Source of the DNA: Pseudomonas sp. TNT3
GTDB lineage: Bacteria > Pseudomonadota > Gammaproteobacteria > Pseudomonadales > Pseudomonadaceae
Assembly (NCBI RefSeq): GCF_010095445.2
Contig: NZ_WFGV02000012.1
Coordinates: 54,860 to 118,859, forward strand
Direction of reading: 5' to 3'
Length of the DNA: 64,000 nucleotides
The notes under the pieces are model-generated. The model was given only the letters and a program-made list of their open reading frames with translations. It made no database searches and was not told the DNA's origin. Positions 57,268 to 64,000 of the stretch are shown here, piece by piece. Within the stretch, counting starts at the first letter, position 1; every line of letters begins with the position of its first letter. The position numbers were made by a program, and so were the translations under genes.

Positions 57268-57398
57268 ATGGGCGATGGTTTTGTAGCGCAGTGTCAAATG
57301 TCGCTTCGGACAAGAGTGCCGTCCTACATTCATATACTTCAAGAACGCAGGATTTATCTATCTGCGTTGCAGACAAATCTATACATATCCATATTCAT

Positions 57399-57480
57399 GG
57401 AAAACACCTTCAAACCTTCAAGCAGAAACCTACACCCTTCTCAGACCCATGTTTTTTAGTTTCGCTGTAACTTTAGGTTG
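57399..57480 (+). promoter_or_regulatory. Conserved upstream segment of bacteriocin gene 1
   Basis: About 80 bp here align by eye with 60053-60133 upstream of bacteriocin gene 2. Shared blocks include TTCAAGCA/CTCAAGCA, CCTACAC and TTTTAGTTT. Conservation between otherwise diverged flanks suggests a shared promoter or activator site. I could not assign it to LexA or PrtN boxes with confidence. Confidence 0.5.
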
Positions 57481-57559
57481 CACGCAGCAGTAATGATAAT
57501 TCTTTCACTTGACGGATCATCCCTCCCCGAAAATGCGCGCACATTCAAAGGACATGAAT

Positions 57560-59518
57560 ATGCAAAAACCACCAGTGGTCATAGTAGAAAAAACATCAAG
57601 ACCTGGATTTATCGAGTTTGAAACAGCCATAGAAACAGTCGGGCTTGCTCCCGACCATATGAATCGTGCTCGCCCAACACCAAACAACGGCGGAAAATAC
57701 GGCGCTTCTGTTTCTACTTATCATAAAAACTTGTACACCATCCAAGATAATTCACAATTAATGGCTCAGGAATATGACGCCAAAACCATTGCACTGCCAC
57801 AAACAATTGAAAACGAACTGGCCGCCGTCCGATTAGAAGGCTCAACCGAGCAACTTCCACCCGTACAAGCGATTCTTCGAGAGCTGGATGTTCGCAACAC
57901 ACTTACTCAACGCATAGCCGCTGAATTTCACGACCAAACAGCAATCGCCAATGAGTTTTTCGGAGGTAGCCCATTCAACAGGCACGTCAATGACTTCATG
58001 ACAAAAGCTACAACCATAGAAAAGAGGCCCGGGCCTGATGGCATTGCCATGCAGGCATGGTATCGCTCGTACCGGGCGGCTCATAACGCCCAGTTGTTAT
58101 CGCAAAGTCTGACTTTACTCAGCCAGCAGCAAGTCAATGTCCAGAATTTTCTAATGGCGGCCCAGGCAGAAGAGCAAGCAAGGGCAGCAGCCGAGCAGGA
58201 AGCGCAGCGAGTCGCTGCCGAACTGGCACGGATCAATGAAGAAGCAGAAGTCCGCGCTCGGGAGCAAGCCCGACTTGCAGCCTTGGAAGAAGCCCGGCAA
58301 GCGGCCGAAGAACAAGCACGCATTGCGGCAGAGGCAGCGGCGCAGCAATTCGCTGCAGAACGGGCGCACCTCGAAGCACTGGCAGAGTTGCAGCGACTTG
58401 AAGAACTGCGGCAAGCGGAAGAGAACGCTAGAAAAACGACGCTGGCCATGGCGGGTTCGACAGCGGCAGCAGGCCCCCTGTTCGCTGGCACAGCCGGAAC
58501 GTTGGTGGTCAGTGAGGCAACATCGCTGGCAGTTAGATCCGCTCTTCAATCAGCACTAACCGCAACAGTCTCGGCTGCCGTCGGCTCAGCGGGGGCCGTG
58601 GCCAGCGGGTTTGCGGCACTGGTGTACCCATCGCCTCTGGGCAATAGCGACCTCTACTCATTAAGCGTTCCGCTTTCAGACCTCTCGCCGGCTACCGATC
58701 AGAACTTGAGCGCACATGCGCCAACAAGCGGCCAAGTCAAACTGACGGTTGGCATCGGCTCAAAAACTGACGGCAGCACCATCGAGTACTTCGTGGTCGC
58801 CATGAACGGCACGACGGCGCCTTATGACGTGCCGGTTCAACTCGCTACATACGATCCAACCCGGAAGGTCTACACGACTCAAAGTCCTGGCCTGCCATCC
58901 ATAGGGATGACATGGACGCCGATTGTTCAGCCGGGTGACGCCTCAACGTCACTGCCCTCGACCGAGCCGGGCATTGTTGTCTATGAGGGCGCTACCGTAA
59001 CTGCCCTCGAAGGACGCATCGATGCATTCCCTGAGCTGGATCTCGATAGTTTGGGAGGCTTCATCACCGTTTTCCCTGCAGACTCGGGGATACCCCCGAT
59101 CTATACGATGTTCAGGGATCGGCGGGATGATGCGGGCACAGCAATTGGCGATGGAGAGGTAATTTCAGGCGTCTGGCTGGGAGCTGCCTCACAGAGCGAA
59201 GGTGCAGCAATTCCAAGGCAGGTTGCCGACGAACTTAGAGGAAAGGAGTTTTCAAATTTCAGAGCGTTTCGAGAGAGCCTTTGGAAGGCTGTCGCTCGCG
59301 ATGCAGATTTAGCCAAACAATTTACAACGAACAACATTCAAGAAATGAAAAATGGACGTGCTCCATTTCCTCGTAAAATCGATAGACTAGGAGGCCAGGT
59401 AAAGTTCGAATTACATCATGTAAACCAAATTTCCAAAGGCGGCGAGGTCTACGGAATTGACAACATCCGCATTGTCACTCCCAAACGACACTCCGAAATA
59501 CACAAAGGAGAGAAGTAA
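57560..59518 (+). CDS. S-type pyocin-like bacteriocin with HNH DNase domain (bacteriocin 1)
   Basis: The 652-aa product is a colicin/pyocin-type DNase that kills related bacteria. An N-terminal receptor-recognition region (about 1-190) is followed by an Ala/Glu/Arg-rich coiled coil (about 200-300), a hydrophobic segment, and the S-type pyocin translocation domain (TVGIGSKTDGSTIEYFVVAM). The colicin E9-like DNase comes last: LRGKEFSNFRAFRESLWKAV, with the HNH metal motif FELHHVNQISKGG ... NIRIVTPKRHSEIHKG. ATG 57560 has AAGGA well spaced; ATG 57554 is too close. The immunity gene starts 1 bp after the stop. Base composition is AT-richer than the rest. Confidence 0.93.
   Translation: MQKPPVVIVEKTSRPGFIEFETAIETVGLAPDHMNRARPTPNNGGKYGASVSTYHKNLYTIQDNSQLMAQEYDAKTIALPQTIENELAAVRLEGSTEQLPPVQAILRELDVRNTLTQRIAAEFHDQTAIANEFFGGSPFNRHVNDFMTKATTIEKRPGPDGIAMQAWYRSYRAAHNAQLLSQSLTLLSQQQVNVQNFLMAAQAEEQARAAAEQEAQRVAAELARINEEAEVRAREQARLAALEEARQAAEEQARIAAEAAAQQFAAERAHLEALAELQRLEELRQAEENARKTTLAMAGSTAAAGPLFAGTAGTLVVSEATSLAVRSALQSALTATVSAAVGSAGAVASGFAALVYPSPLGNSDLYSLSVPLSDLSPATDQNLSAHAPTSGQVKLTVGIGSKTDGSTIEYFVVAMNGTTAPYDVPVQLATYDPTRKVYTTQSPGLPSIGMTWTPIVQPGDASTSLPSTEPGIVVYEGATVTALEGRIDAFPELDLDSLGGFITVFPADSGIPPIYTMFRDRRDDAGTAIGDGEVISGVWLGAASQSEGAAIPRQVADELRGKEFSNFRAFRESLWKAVARDADLAKQFTTNNIQEMKNGRAPFPRKIDRLGGQVKFELHHVNQISKGGEVYGIDNIRIVTPKRHSEIHKGEK
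58352..59125 (+). repeat. Near-identical core shared by the two bacteriocin genes, copy 1
   Basis: 774 bp that match 61083-61856 with no indel and only scattered substitutions, encoding the end of the coiled coil and the whole pyocin S domain. Sequence on both sides is far more diverged. Confidence 0.9.
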
Positions 59519-59519
59519 A

Positions 59520-59777
59520 ATGAACACATTAAAATTTTCGGATTACGCCGAGAAAGATTTTCTTCTTCTTCTAAGAAAAATCTGCAACTCAGAGTACCCG
59601 ACAGAAAGAGAACAAATAGAGGCGGTCCTTTTGTTTGAGGAACTGACCGAGCACCCCGACGGTTCTGATTTGATTTACTACGCAGATACCGATGAGGACG
59701 CTACCCCTGAGGCTATTGTAGAAAAAATCAAAACCTGGCGAGCAGCCAACAACAAACCAGGCTTCAAACCAGAGTAA
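59520..59777 (+). CDS. Colicin E9/pyocin-type immunity protein 1
   Basis: The 85-aa acidic protein has the Im9 family pattern, SDYAEKDFLLLLRKICNSEY, ELTEHPDGSDLIYYADTDED and KTWRAANNKPGFKPE. It binds and blocks the DNase of the bacteriocin encoded 1 bp upstream and protects the producer. The specificity helix (about residues 30-45) differs from that of immunity protein 2, while the last 17 residues are identical. Confidence 0.94.
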   Translation: MNTLKFSDYAEKDFLLLLRKICNSEYPTEREQIEAVLLFEELTEHPDGSDLIYYADTDEDATPEAIVEKIKTWRAANNKPGFKPE

Positions 59778-59789
59778 TTAAAATTAACA

Positions 59790-59813
59790 GGGGCAGGACA
59801 CACATCCTGCCCC
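59790..59813. terminator. Hairpin after immunity gene 1
   Basis: GGGGCAGGA, a six-base loop, TCCTGCCCC. An identical hairpin lies after immunity gene 2. The T-rich tail is on the minus-strand side, so it best fits the end of the SDR gene; here it was copied along with the SDR tail. Confidence 0.6.
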
Positions 59814-59824
59814 TGCTGCATCCA

Positions 59825-59983
59825 TCACATCGAATACTTCTGCAAATTCCCCATCATCTCTTTCAACGCTTCAATATTGTCCTTCGGATGCGCCGCCCCT
59901 TCGAAATCGCAAATCTGCTGCCAATGCGCCGCCACGTCCTCGGGCGAGAACCCAAGCCGCGAATCAAACCCCGCGCCCTTTTC
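59825..59983 (-). pseudogene. Duplicated 3' fragment of the SDR gene
   Basis: This matches the last about 155 bp of the SDR gene at 62555-63466 (GFSPEDVAAHWQQICDFEGA ... LKEMMGNLQKYSM) with a few changes. Similarity stops near 59983, where the SDR reading frame is lost into unrelated sequence. The fragment cannot encode a functional dehydrogenase. Confidence 0.92.
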
Positions 59984-60052
59984 TGGCAACTCGTGCGAAC
60001 TATAAGAAATATTTCTTACACGGAAAAATTTAACCTCCACTCAGAACTTATA

Positions 60053-60133
60053 GAAACCACCCGCGAACACTCAAGCAAAGTCCTACACACTTATAAGACT
60101 CGTTGCTTTTAGTTTACCTATAGCCTTTAACCG
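60053..60133 (+). promoter_or_regulatory. Conserved upstream segment of bacteriocin gene 2
   Basis: Aligns with 57399-57480. A further inverted repeat, GCACATT/AATGTGTGC, lies at 60158-60178, only ahead of gene 2. Confidence 0.5.
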
Positions 60134-60212
60134 CCGGACCAACACTGGGAAGCGTAAGCACATTGTCAAAATGTGTGCACTTCAATAACGCAGATTTCAA
60201 AAGGATATGAAT

Positions 60213-62249
60213 ATGCGAAAACCAATCGGACCACCACCAAGACCTGGCTATCTAGAGATTGATACCTATATCGATATAAAAGGCGTTGCGCCTGATCACA
60301 TCAACCTTCCACCTCGAGGATCAAGCCATCTTAAAAATGGGCCATTCGGCATCGGCATGGCAGAAAGCTTCATTCAAAATCGGGCGGCGATTGTAAATAC
60401 AATCAACGCACTGGAGCAGGACTATCAAGTCAGAAGCAGTCAATTATCACAGACTATTGAAACAGATCTTGCCGTTGTTCGATCTGAGGGTCCGAATGAT
60501 CCTGTAACACCATCACAATCATTAATTCGAGAACTCCAGGCTTTAAATACACTGAATCAGCGAAAATCTGCCGAATACCATACTAAAACAACAATCGCCA
60601 ATGCGTTTTATGGAAAAGATCCATTTAACTGGACTATTCACGAGTACATGTTAAAAGCCACGAAGATGGAACAATGGCCGGGGCCGAACGGCATAGCCAT
60701 GCGAGCTCTGAATCAATCGCTTAGCGCCGCGAACGATGCAAGACTGTTATCACAAACAATTGATTTACTCGGTCAGCGCAACCTCAACCTCATACAGACC
60801 ATTAATACTTTACAGGCCGCTGAACAGGCGCAATTGGCAGCAGAACAGGAAGCACAACGTGTCGCTGCTGAACAGGCACGCATCCAGGCGGAAGTTAATG
60901 CACTGGCTCAGGCCCAAGAGCAGGCTCGTTTAGCTGCGATCGCAGAGGCCGAGAGGCTGGCCGCAGAGCAAGCACGTTCAGCGGCAGTCGCAGAGACCGA
61001 GCGGTTGGCAGCAGAGCAAGCACGCTTAGCGGCAGTCGCAGAGGCAGAGCGGTTGGCTGCAGAGGCAGCAGCCCAGCAAATAGCTGCAGAACGGGCGCAC
61101 CTCGAAGCACTGGCAGAGTTGCAGCGTCTTGAAGAACTGCGCCAAGCGGAAGAGAACGCTAGAAAAACGACGCTGGCCATGGCAGGTTCGACAGCGGCAG
61201 CCGGCCCCCTGTTCGCTGGCACAGCCGGAACGTTGGTGGTCAGTCAGGCAACATCGCTGGCGATTAGATCCGCTCTTCAATCGGCACTTACCGCAACAGT
61301 CTCGGCTGCCGTCGGCTCAGCCGGGGCCGTGGCCAGCGGGTTTGCGGCACTGGTGTACCCATCGCCTCTGGGCAATAGCGACCTCTACTCATTAAGCGTT
61401 CCGCTTTCAGACCTCTCGCCGGCTACCGATCAGAACTTGAGCGCAAATGCGCCCTCAGGCGGCCAAGTCAAACTGACGGTTGGCATCGGCTCAAAAGCTG
61501 ACGGCAGCACCATCGAGTACTTCGTAGTCGCCATGAACGGCACGACGGCGCCTTATGACGTGCCGGTTCAACTCGCTACATACGATCCAACCCGGAAGGT
61601 CTACACGACTCAAAGTCCTGGCCTGCCATCCATAGGGATGACATGGACGCCGATTGTTCAGCCGGGTGACGCCTCAACGTCACTGCCCTCGACCGAGCCG
61701 GGCATTGTTGTCTATGAGGGCGCTACCGTAACTGCCCTCGAAGGACGCATCGATGCATTCCCTGAGCTGGATCTCGATAGTTTGGGAGGCTTCATCACCG
61801 TTTTCCCTGCAGACTCGGGGATACCCCCGATCTATACGATGTTCAGGGATCGGCGGAATGAAGCAGGTGTAGCTGGGGGAGATGGCGAGACGATTTTGGG
61901 TGTTTGGTTAGGCGATATCTCACAAAACGAAGGGGCAGCGATTCCGAAGCCGATCGCAGATCAACTACGAGGCAAACAGTTTTCCAATTTCAGAGAGTTT
62001 CGCGAAAGCTTTTGGAAAGCTGTTGCAGGCGCTGACGATTTATCGAAACAATTTAAAGCCAACAACATCCATGCAATGAAAAACGGGAGAGCTCCGTTTG
62101 TTCCTGAAGCTGGTATATTAGGCAACCGAATTAAATTCGAACTACACCACATTCAACAAATCTCCAAAGGAGGCGATGTATACGGGATAGATAACATTCG
62201 TATAGTCACTCCAAAACGGCACGCCGAGATTCACAAAGGAGGCAACTAA
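60213..62249 (+). CDS. S-type pyocin-like bacteriocin with HNH DNase domain (bacteriocin 2)
   Basis: The 678-aa paralogue of bacteriocin 1 has the same domain order. The N-terminus (MRKPIGPPPRPGYLEIDTYI) is diverged, which suggests a different receptor. The coiled coil is longer, with three 16-residue repeats (AAVAEAERLAAEQARL type). The pyocin S core is almost identical to that of gene 1. The DNase domain is moderately diverged but keeps the HNH motif (FELHHIQQISKGG ... NIRIVTPKRHAEIHKG). AAGGA at 60201-60205 supports ATG 60213. The immunity ATG directly follows the stop. Confidence 0.93.
   Translation: MRKPIGPPPRPGYLEIDTYIDIKGVAPDHINLPPRGSSHLKNGPFGIGMAESFIQNRAAIVNTINALEQDYQVRSSQLSQTIETDLAVVRSEGPNDPVTPSQSLIRELQALNTLNQRKSAEYHTKTTIANAFYGKDPFNWTIHEYMLKATKMEQWPGPNGIAMRALNQSLSAANDARLLSQTIDLLGQRNLNLIQTINTLQAAEQAQLAAEQEAQRVAAEQARIQAEVNALAQAQEQARLAAIAEAERLAAEQARSAAVAETERLAAEQARLAAVAEAERLAAEAAAQQIAAERAHLEALAELQRLEELRQAEENARKTTLAMAGSTAAAGPLFAGTAGTLVVSQATSLAIRSALQSALTATVSAAVGSAGAVASGFAALVYPSPLGNSDLYSLSVPLSDLSPATDQNLSANAPSGGQVKLTVGIGSKADGSTIEYFVVAMNGTTAPYDVPVQLATYDPTRKVYTTQSPGLPSIGMTWTPIVQPGDASTSLPSTEPGIVVYEGATVTALEGRIDAFPELDLDSLGGFITVFPADSGIPPIYTMFRDRRNEAGVAGGDGETILGVWLGDISQNEGAAIPKPIADQLRGKQFSNFREFRESFWKAVAGADDLSKQFKANNIHAMKNGRAPFVPEAGILGNRIKFELHHIQQISKGGDVYGIDNIRIVTPKRHAEIHKGGN
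60933..61076 (+). repeat. Three 48-bp tandem repeats in the coiled coil of bacteriocin 2
   Basis: Units 60933-60980, 60981-61028 and 61029-61076 encode 16-residue Ala/Glu/Arg repeats. Bacteriocin 1 has no such array at the matching place. Confidence 0.85.
61083..61856 (+). repeat. Near-identical core shared by the two bacteriocin genes, copy 2
   Basis: Counterpart of 58352-59125; same length, scattered substitutions only. Confidence 0.9.
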
Positions 62250-62507
62250 ATGAGCAAGCTAGATATTTCGGATTACACCCAAACAGAATTTCTTATTTTC
62301 TTAACAAAAATATGCAACGCCGAGTTCCCAACTGAAAAAGATCATATAGAAGCCGTCCTATTATTCAGGCTGCTAGTTGAGCATCCCAACGGATCTGATT
62401 TGATTTATTACCCAGAGACAGACGAGGACGGCACACCTGAGGTAATCGTCGAAAAAATTAAAACCTGGCGAGCAGCCAACAACAAACCAGGCTTTAAACC
62501 AGAGTAA
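62250..62507 (+). CDS. Colicin E9/pyocin-type immunity protein 2
   Basis: The 85-aa Im9-family protein begins MSKLDISDYTQTEFLIFLTK and ends KTWRAANNKPGFKPE. It should neutralise the DNase of bacteriocin 2. Compared with immunity protein 1 the specificity helix reads FRLLVEHPNG instead of FEELTEHPDG, so the two pairs probably do not cross-protect fully. The start codon directly follows the bacteriocin stop. Confidence 0.94.
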   Translation: MSKLDISDYTQTEFLIFLTKICNAEFPTEKDHIEAVLLFRLLVEHPNGSDLIYYPETDEDGTPEVIVEKIKTWRAANNKPGFKPE

Positions 62508-62519
62508 TCAAAAACAGCA

Positions 62520-62543
62520 GGGGCAGGACACACATCCTGCCCC
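62520..62543. terminator. Hairpin between immunity gene 2 and the SDR gene
   Basis: Same GGGGCAGGA/TCCTGCCCC stem as 59790-59813, at the meeting point of two convergent genes. Confidence 0.6.
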
Positions 62544-62554
62544 TGCTGCATCCA

Positions 62555-63466
62555 TCACATCGAATACTTCTGCAAATTCCGCATCATCTCTTTCAACGCT
62601 TCAATATTGTCCTTCGGATGCGCCGCCCCTTCGAAATCGCAAATCTGCTGCCAGTGCGCCGCCACATCTTCGGGGGAGAATCCAACCCGCGGATCAAACC
62701 CTGCCCCCAGGCTGCGTTCCCAGCGCACTTTGCCCATCCAGCCGCCGCCGACCTCAAACAGTCCCGAGGTTTCCTGACAATTTTCGCTGGCGAGATACAC
62801 CACCAGCGGGCTGACGAGTTCCGGTTTGAGTTGTTCGAACACTTGGGGCGGGATGAGGCCTTCGGTCATGCGTGTGCCGCCAGTCGGGGCGATGGCGTTG
62901 ACCAGGATGTTGTTCTTGCGCCCTTCAATGGCCAGTGTGCGGGTCAGGCCGTAGAGGCCGAGCTTGGCCATGCCGTAGTTGGATTGGCCGAAGTTGCCGT
63001 AGATGCCCGAGGTCGACGCCGTGAAGATCACCCGGCCATAGTTCTGTTCGCGCAGGTGCGGCCAGGCGGCGCGAGTAACTTTGTAGGCGCCTTCGACGTG
63101 GACGCGGTAGACCAGGTCCCAATCGGCGTCTTCCATTTTGTGGAAGGTCTTGTCGCGCAGGATCCCGGCATTGTTGACCACGACGTCGACACGGCCGAAG
63201 GCATCCAGAGCGTGTTGCACGATTTTGTCGCCATCGGTTACTGAGTCGTGGTTGGCCTCGGCAGTGCCGCCGGCCTCGCGAATCTCCGCCACTACCCGGT
63301 CTGCCGCTGAAGCGTTAGCGCCTTCGCCTTGAGCCGAGCCACCGAGGTCGTTGACCAGCACCCTGGCGCCTTGTTTGGCAAACAGCAGCGCGTGAGCCCG
63401 GCCGAGGCCGCCGCCGGCACCCGTGATGATCACGACTTTATCTTCGAAGCGAACAGACTCACTCAT
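62555..63466 (-). CDS. SDR-family dehydrogenase of the 17-beta-HSD4/3-hydroxyacyl type
   Basis: The 303-aa NAD(P)-dependent enzyme begins MSESVRFEDKVVIITGAGGG, with the TGAGGGLG cofactor motif, NNAG, the catalytic serine in FTASTSGIYG and the YxxxK pair in YGMAK. The C-terminal extension (VGFSPEDVAAHWQQICDFEG) resembles the family related to the dehydrogenase domain of multifunctional enzyme 2. The substrate is unknown. Its 3' end was copied to 59825-59983, showing it to be the ancestral chromosomal neighbour of the bacteriocin locus. Confidence 0.9.
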   Translation of the reverse strand: MSESVRFEDKVVIITGAGGGLGRAHALLFAKQGARVLVNDLGGSAQGEGANASAADRVVAEIREAGGTAEANHDSVTDGDKIVQHALDAFGRVDVVVNNAGILRDKTFHKMEDADWDLVYRVHVEGAYKVTRAAWPHLREQNYGRVIFTASTSGIYGNFGQSNYGMAKLGLYGLTRTLAIEGRKNNILVNAIAPTGGTRMTEGLIPPQVFEQLKPELVSPLVVYLASENCQETSGLFEVGGGWMGKVRWERSLGAGFDPRVGFSPEDVAAHWQQICDFEGAAHPKDNIEALKEMMRNLQKYSM

Positions 63467-63917
63467 AGGGTTTAACTCCAGCAGACCAAAGGACGATGAG
63501 TCCGAGTGTCAGGCACGGCGTTGCTGGTCACAATGAACACAGGTGAGGCTGAATGGTGCGCGATAAGGCAGGGGGATGATGCGGTCGGGATTGTGGATTG
63601 GAAATGGGACCGGGGGAATTTGAAAGAATCGCAGCCTCGTTGCACTCGACAGCTCTTATGGAACAAACGTTAAACCATTGATTTTAAAAATGAGCTTTTT
63701 ACTCATCTTTAGACATCCAATGCGGCGAGCACCCAGTTCCTTGCGCGACAGCGTGGCGTCGAAGACGTGGCGCCCCTCCTGCAGGGATAACGTTGAGCGG
63801 GGCACGCCCGCAAAGTCAGGTCGGCTGTCAGGCCGCCTCGCATTGGCTTTCGATCTGCTTTTGATCTTGAATTTCTTGCCCCATGGGAAGGCCGAGCGCA
63901 GGTTCTGCGCAGTGGGC
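63467..63917. other. Region without a supported gene
   Basis: No convincing coding sequence: the short open frames here overlap on both strands, lack ribosome sites and show no recognisable protein. The 3' part leads into the paired hairpins that follow. Confidence 0.6.
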
Positions 63918-63964
63918 AACCCGGCATGGATGCCGGGTTAGCCGCGCACGGCCATGGATGGCCG
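63918..63964. repeat. Paired hairpins with ATGGAT loops at the window edge
   Basis: AACCCGGC-ATGGAT-GCCGGGTT (63918-63939) and CGGCC-ATGGAT-GGCCG (63949-63964). Both loops show GGA in a CATGGATG context, like binding sites of RsmA/CsrA proteins. The element appears to continue past the window. The 'repeated' nature is inferred from memory of similar intergenic sequences in this group. Confidence 0.5.
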
Positions 63965-64000
63965 ATCGCGGCGGGCCCACGGAGCAGGACCGGAGCGAGG

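Noticed and set aside
57000..62550. A prophage or tailocin remnant
   Set aside because: There are no phage structural, lysis or integrase genes; the cassette encodes soluble S-type bacteriocins with immunity genes only.
63678..63941. An 87-codon open frame near the window end
   Set aside because: Frames are open on both strands at the same place, no ribosome site is seen, and the sequence runs into a structured hairpin element.

Overview
The window is a piece of a Pseudomonas chromosome, most like the P. fluorescens group. The evidence is the complete alginate operon in the standard order, the homogentisate cluster hmgABC with its IclR regulator, a FecI/FecR/TonB iron-uptake module, and many short palindromic repeats built on GTGGGAGC, GTAGGAGC or GTAGCAGC ends, which are typical of this group. 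Gene calls rest on reading protein sequences and motifs by eye; no database search was run.

Layout. 1-14,093: alginate biosynthesis, from the tail of alg8 through alg44, algK, algE, algG, algX, algL, algI, algJ, algF and algA to a strong terminator. Together these genes polymerise, epimerise, acetylate, trim and export alginate. 14,261-18,504: a small membrane protein, an SDR oxidoreductase, and a LysR regulator divergent from an MFS exporter and an NTF2-like protein. 18,581-24,871: an AaeXAB-like efflux operon (HlyD, DUF1656, FUSC, outer-membrane factor) with a divergent LysR regulator. 25,009-28,593: a GhrB-like reductase, a DUF2165 membrane protein, and an EamA exporter divergent from an AraC regulator. 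28,790-35,261: a TonB siderophore receptor, FecR, FecI, DUF3325, a PepSY reductase-like protein and DUF3649, with a Fur-box-like site at the head of the operon. 35,450-43,777: an HPF-like protein, a LysR regulator divergent from serine deaminase and a serine transporter, DUF3509, PsiE, a LexA-controlled YebG, a leucine-dehydrogenase-like protein and a SirB1-type protein. 43,920-48,139: hmgABC/hmgR. 48,152-56,669: a split DUF6543 toxin-like gene, a MalT-type LuxR regulator and a DUF1329/DUF1302 pair. 57,560-62,507: two tandem S-type pyocin (HNH DNase bacteriocin) and immunity gene pairs in AT-richer DNA. 62,555-64,000: an SDR gene and an edge region with paired hairpins.

The most notable points are these. 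A REP palindrome sits in frame inside the algK lipoprotein leader. The two bacteriocin genes are mosaic: a 774-bp near-identical core lies between diverged receptor and killing ends. A copy of the 3' end of the downstream SDR gene lies between the two bacteriocin cassettes and marks how the second cassette arrived. The leucine-dehydrogenase-like protein lacks the catalytic lysine of its glycine-rich motif. The DUF6543 gene appears to be broken by a frameshift. I found no rRNA, tRNA, CRISPR array, transposase or integrase.
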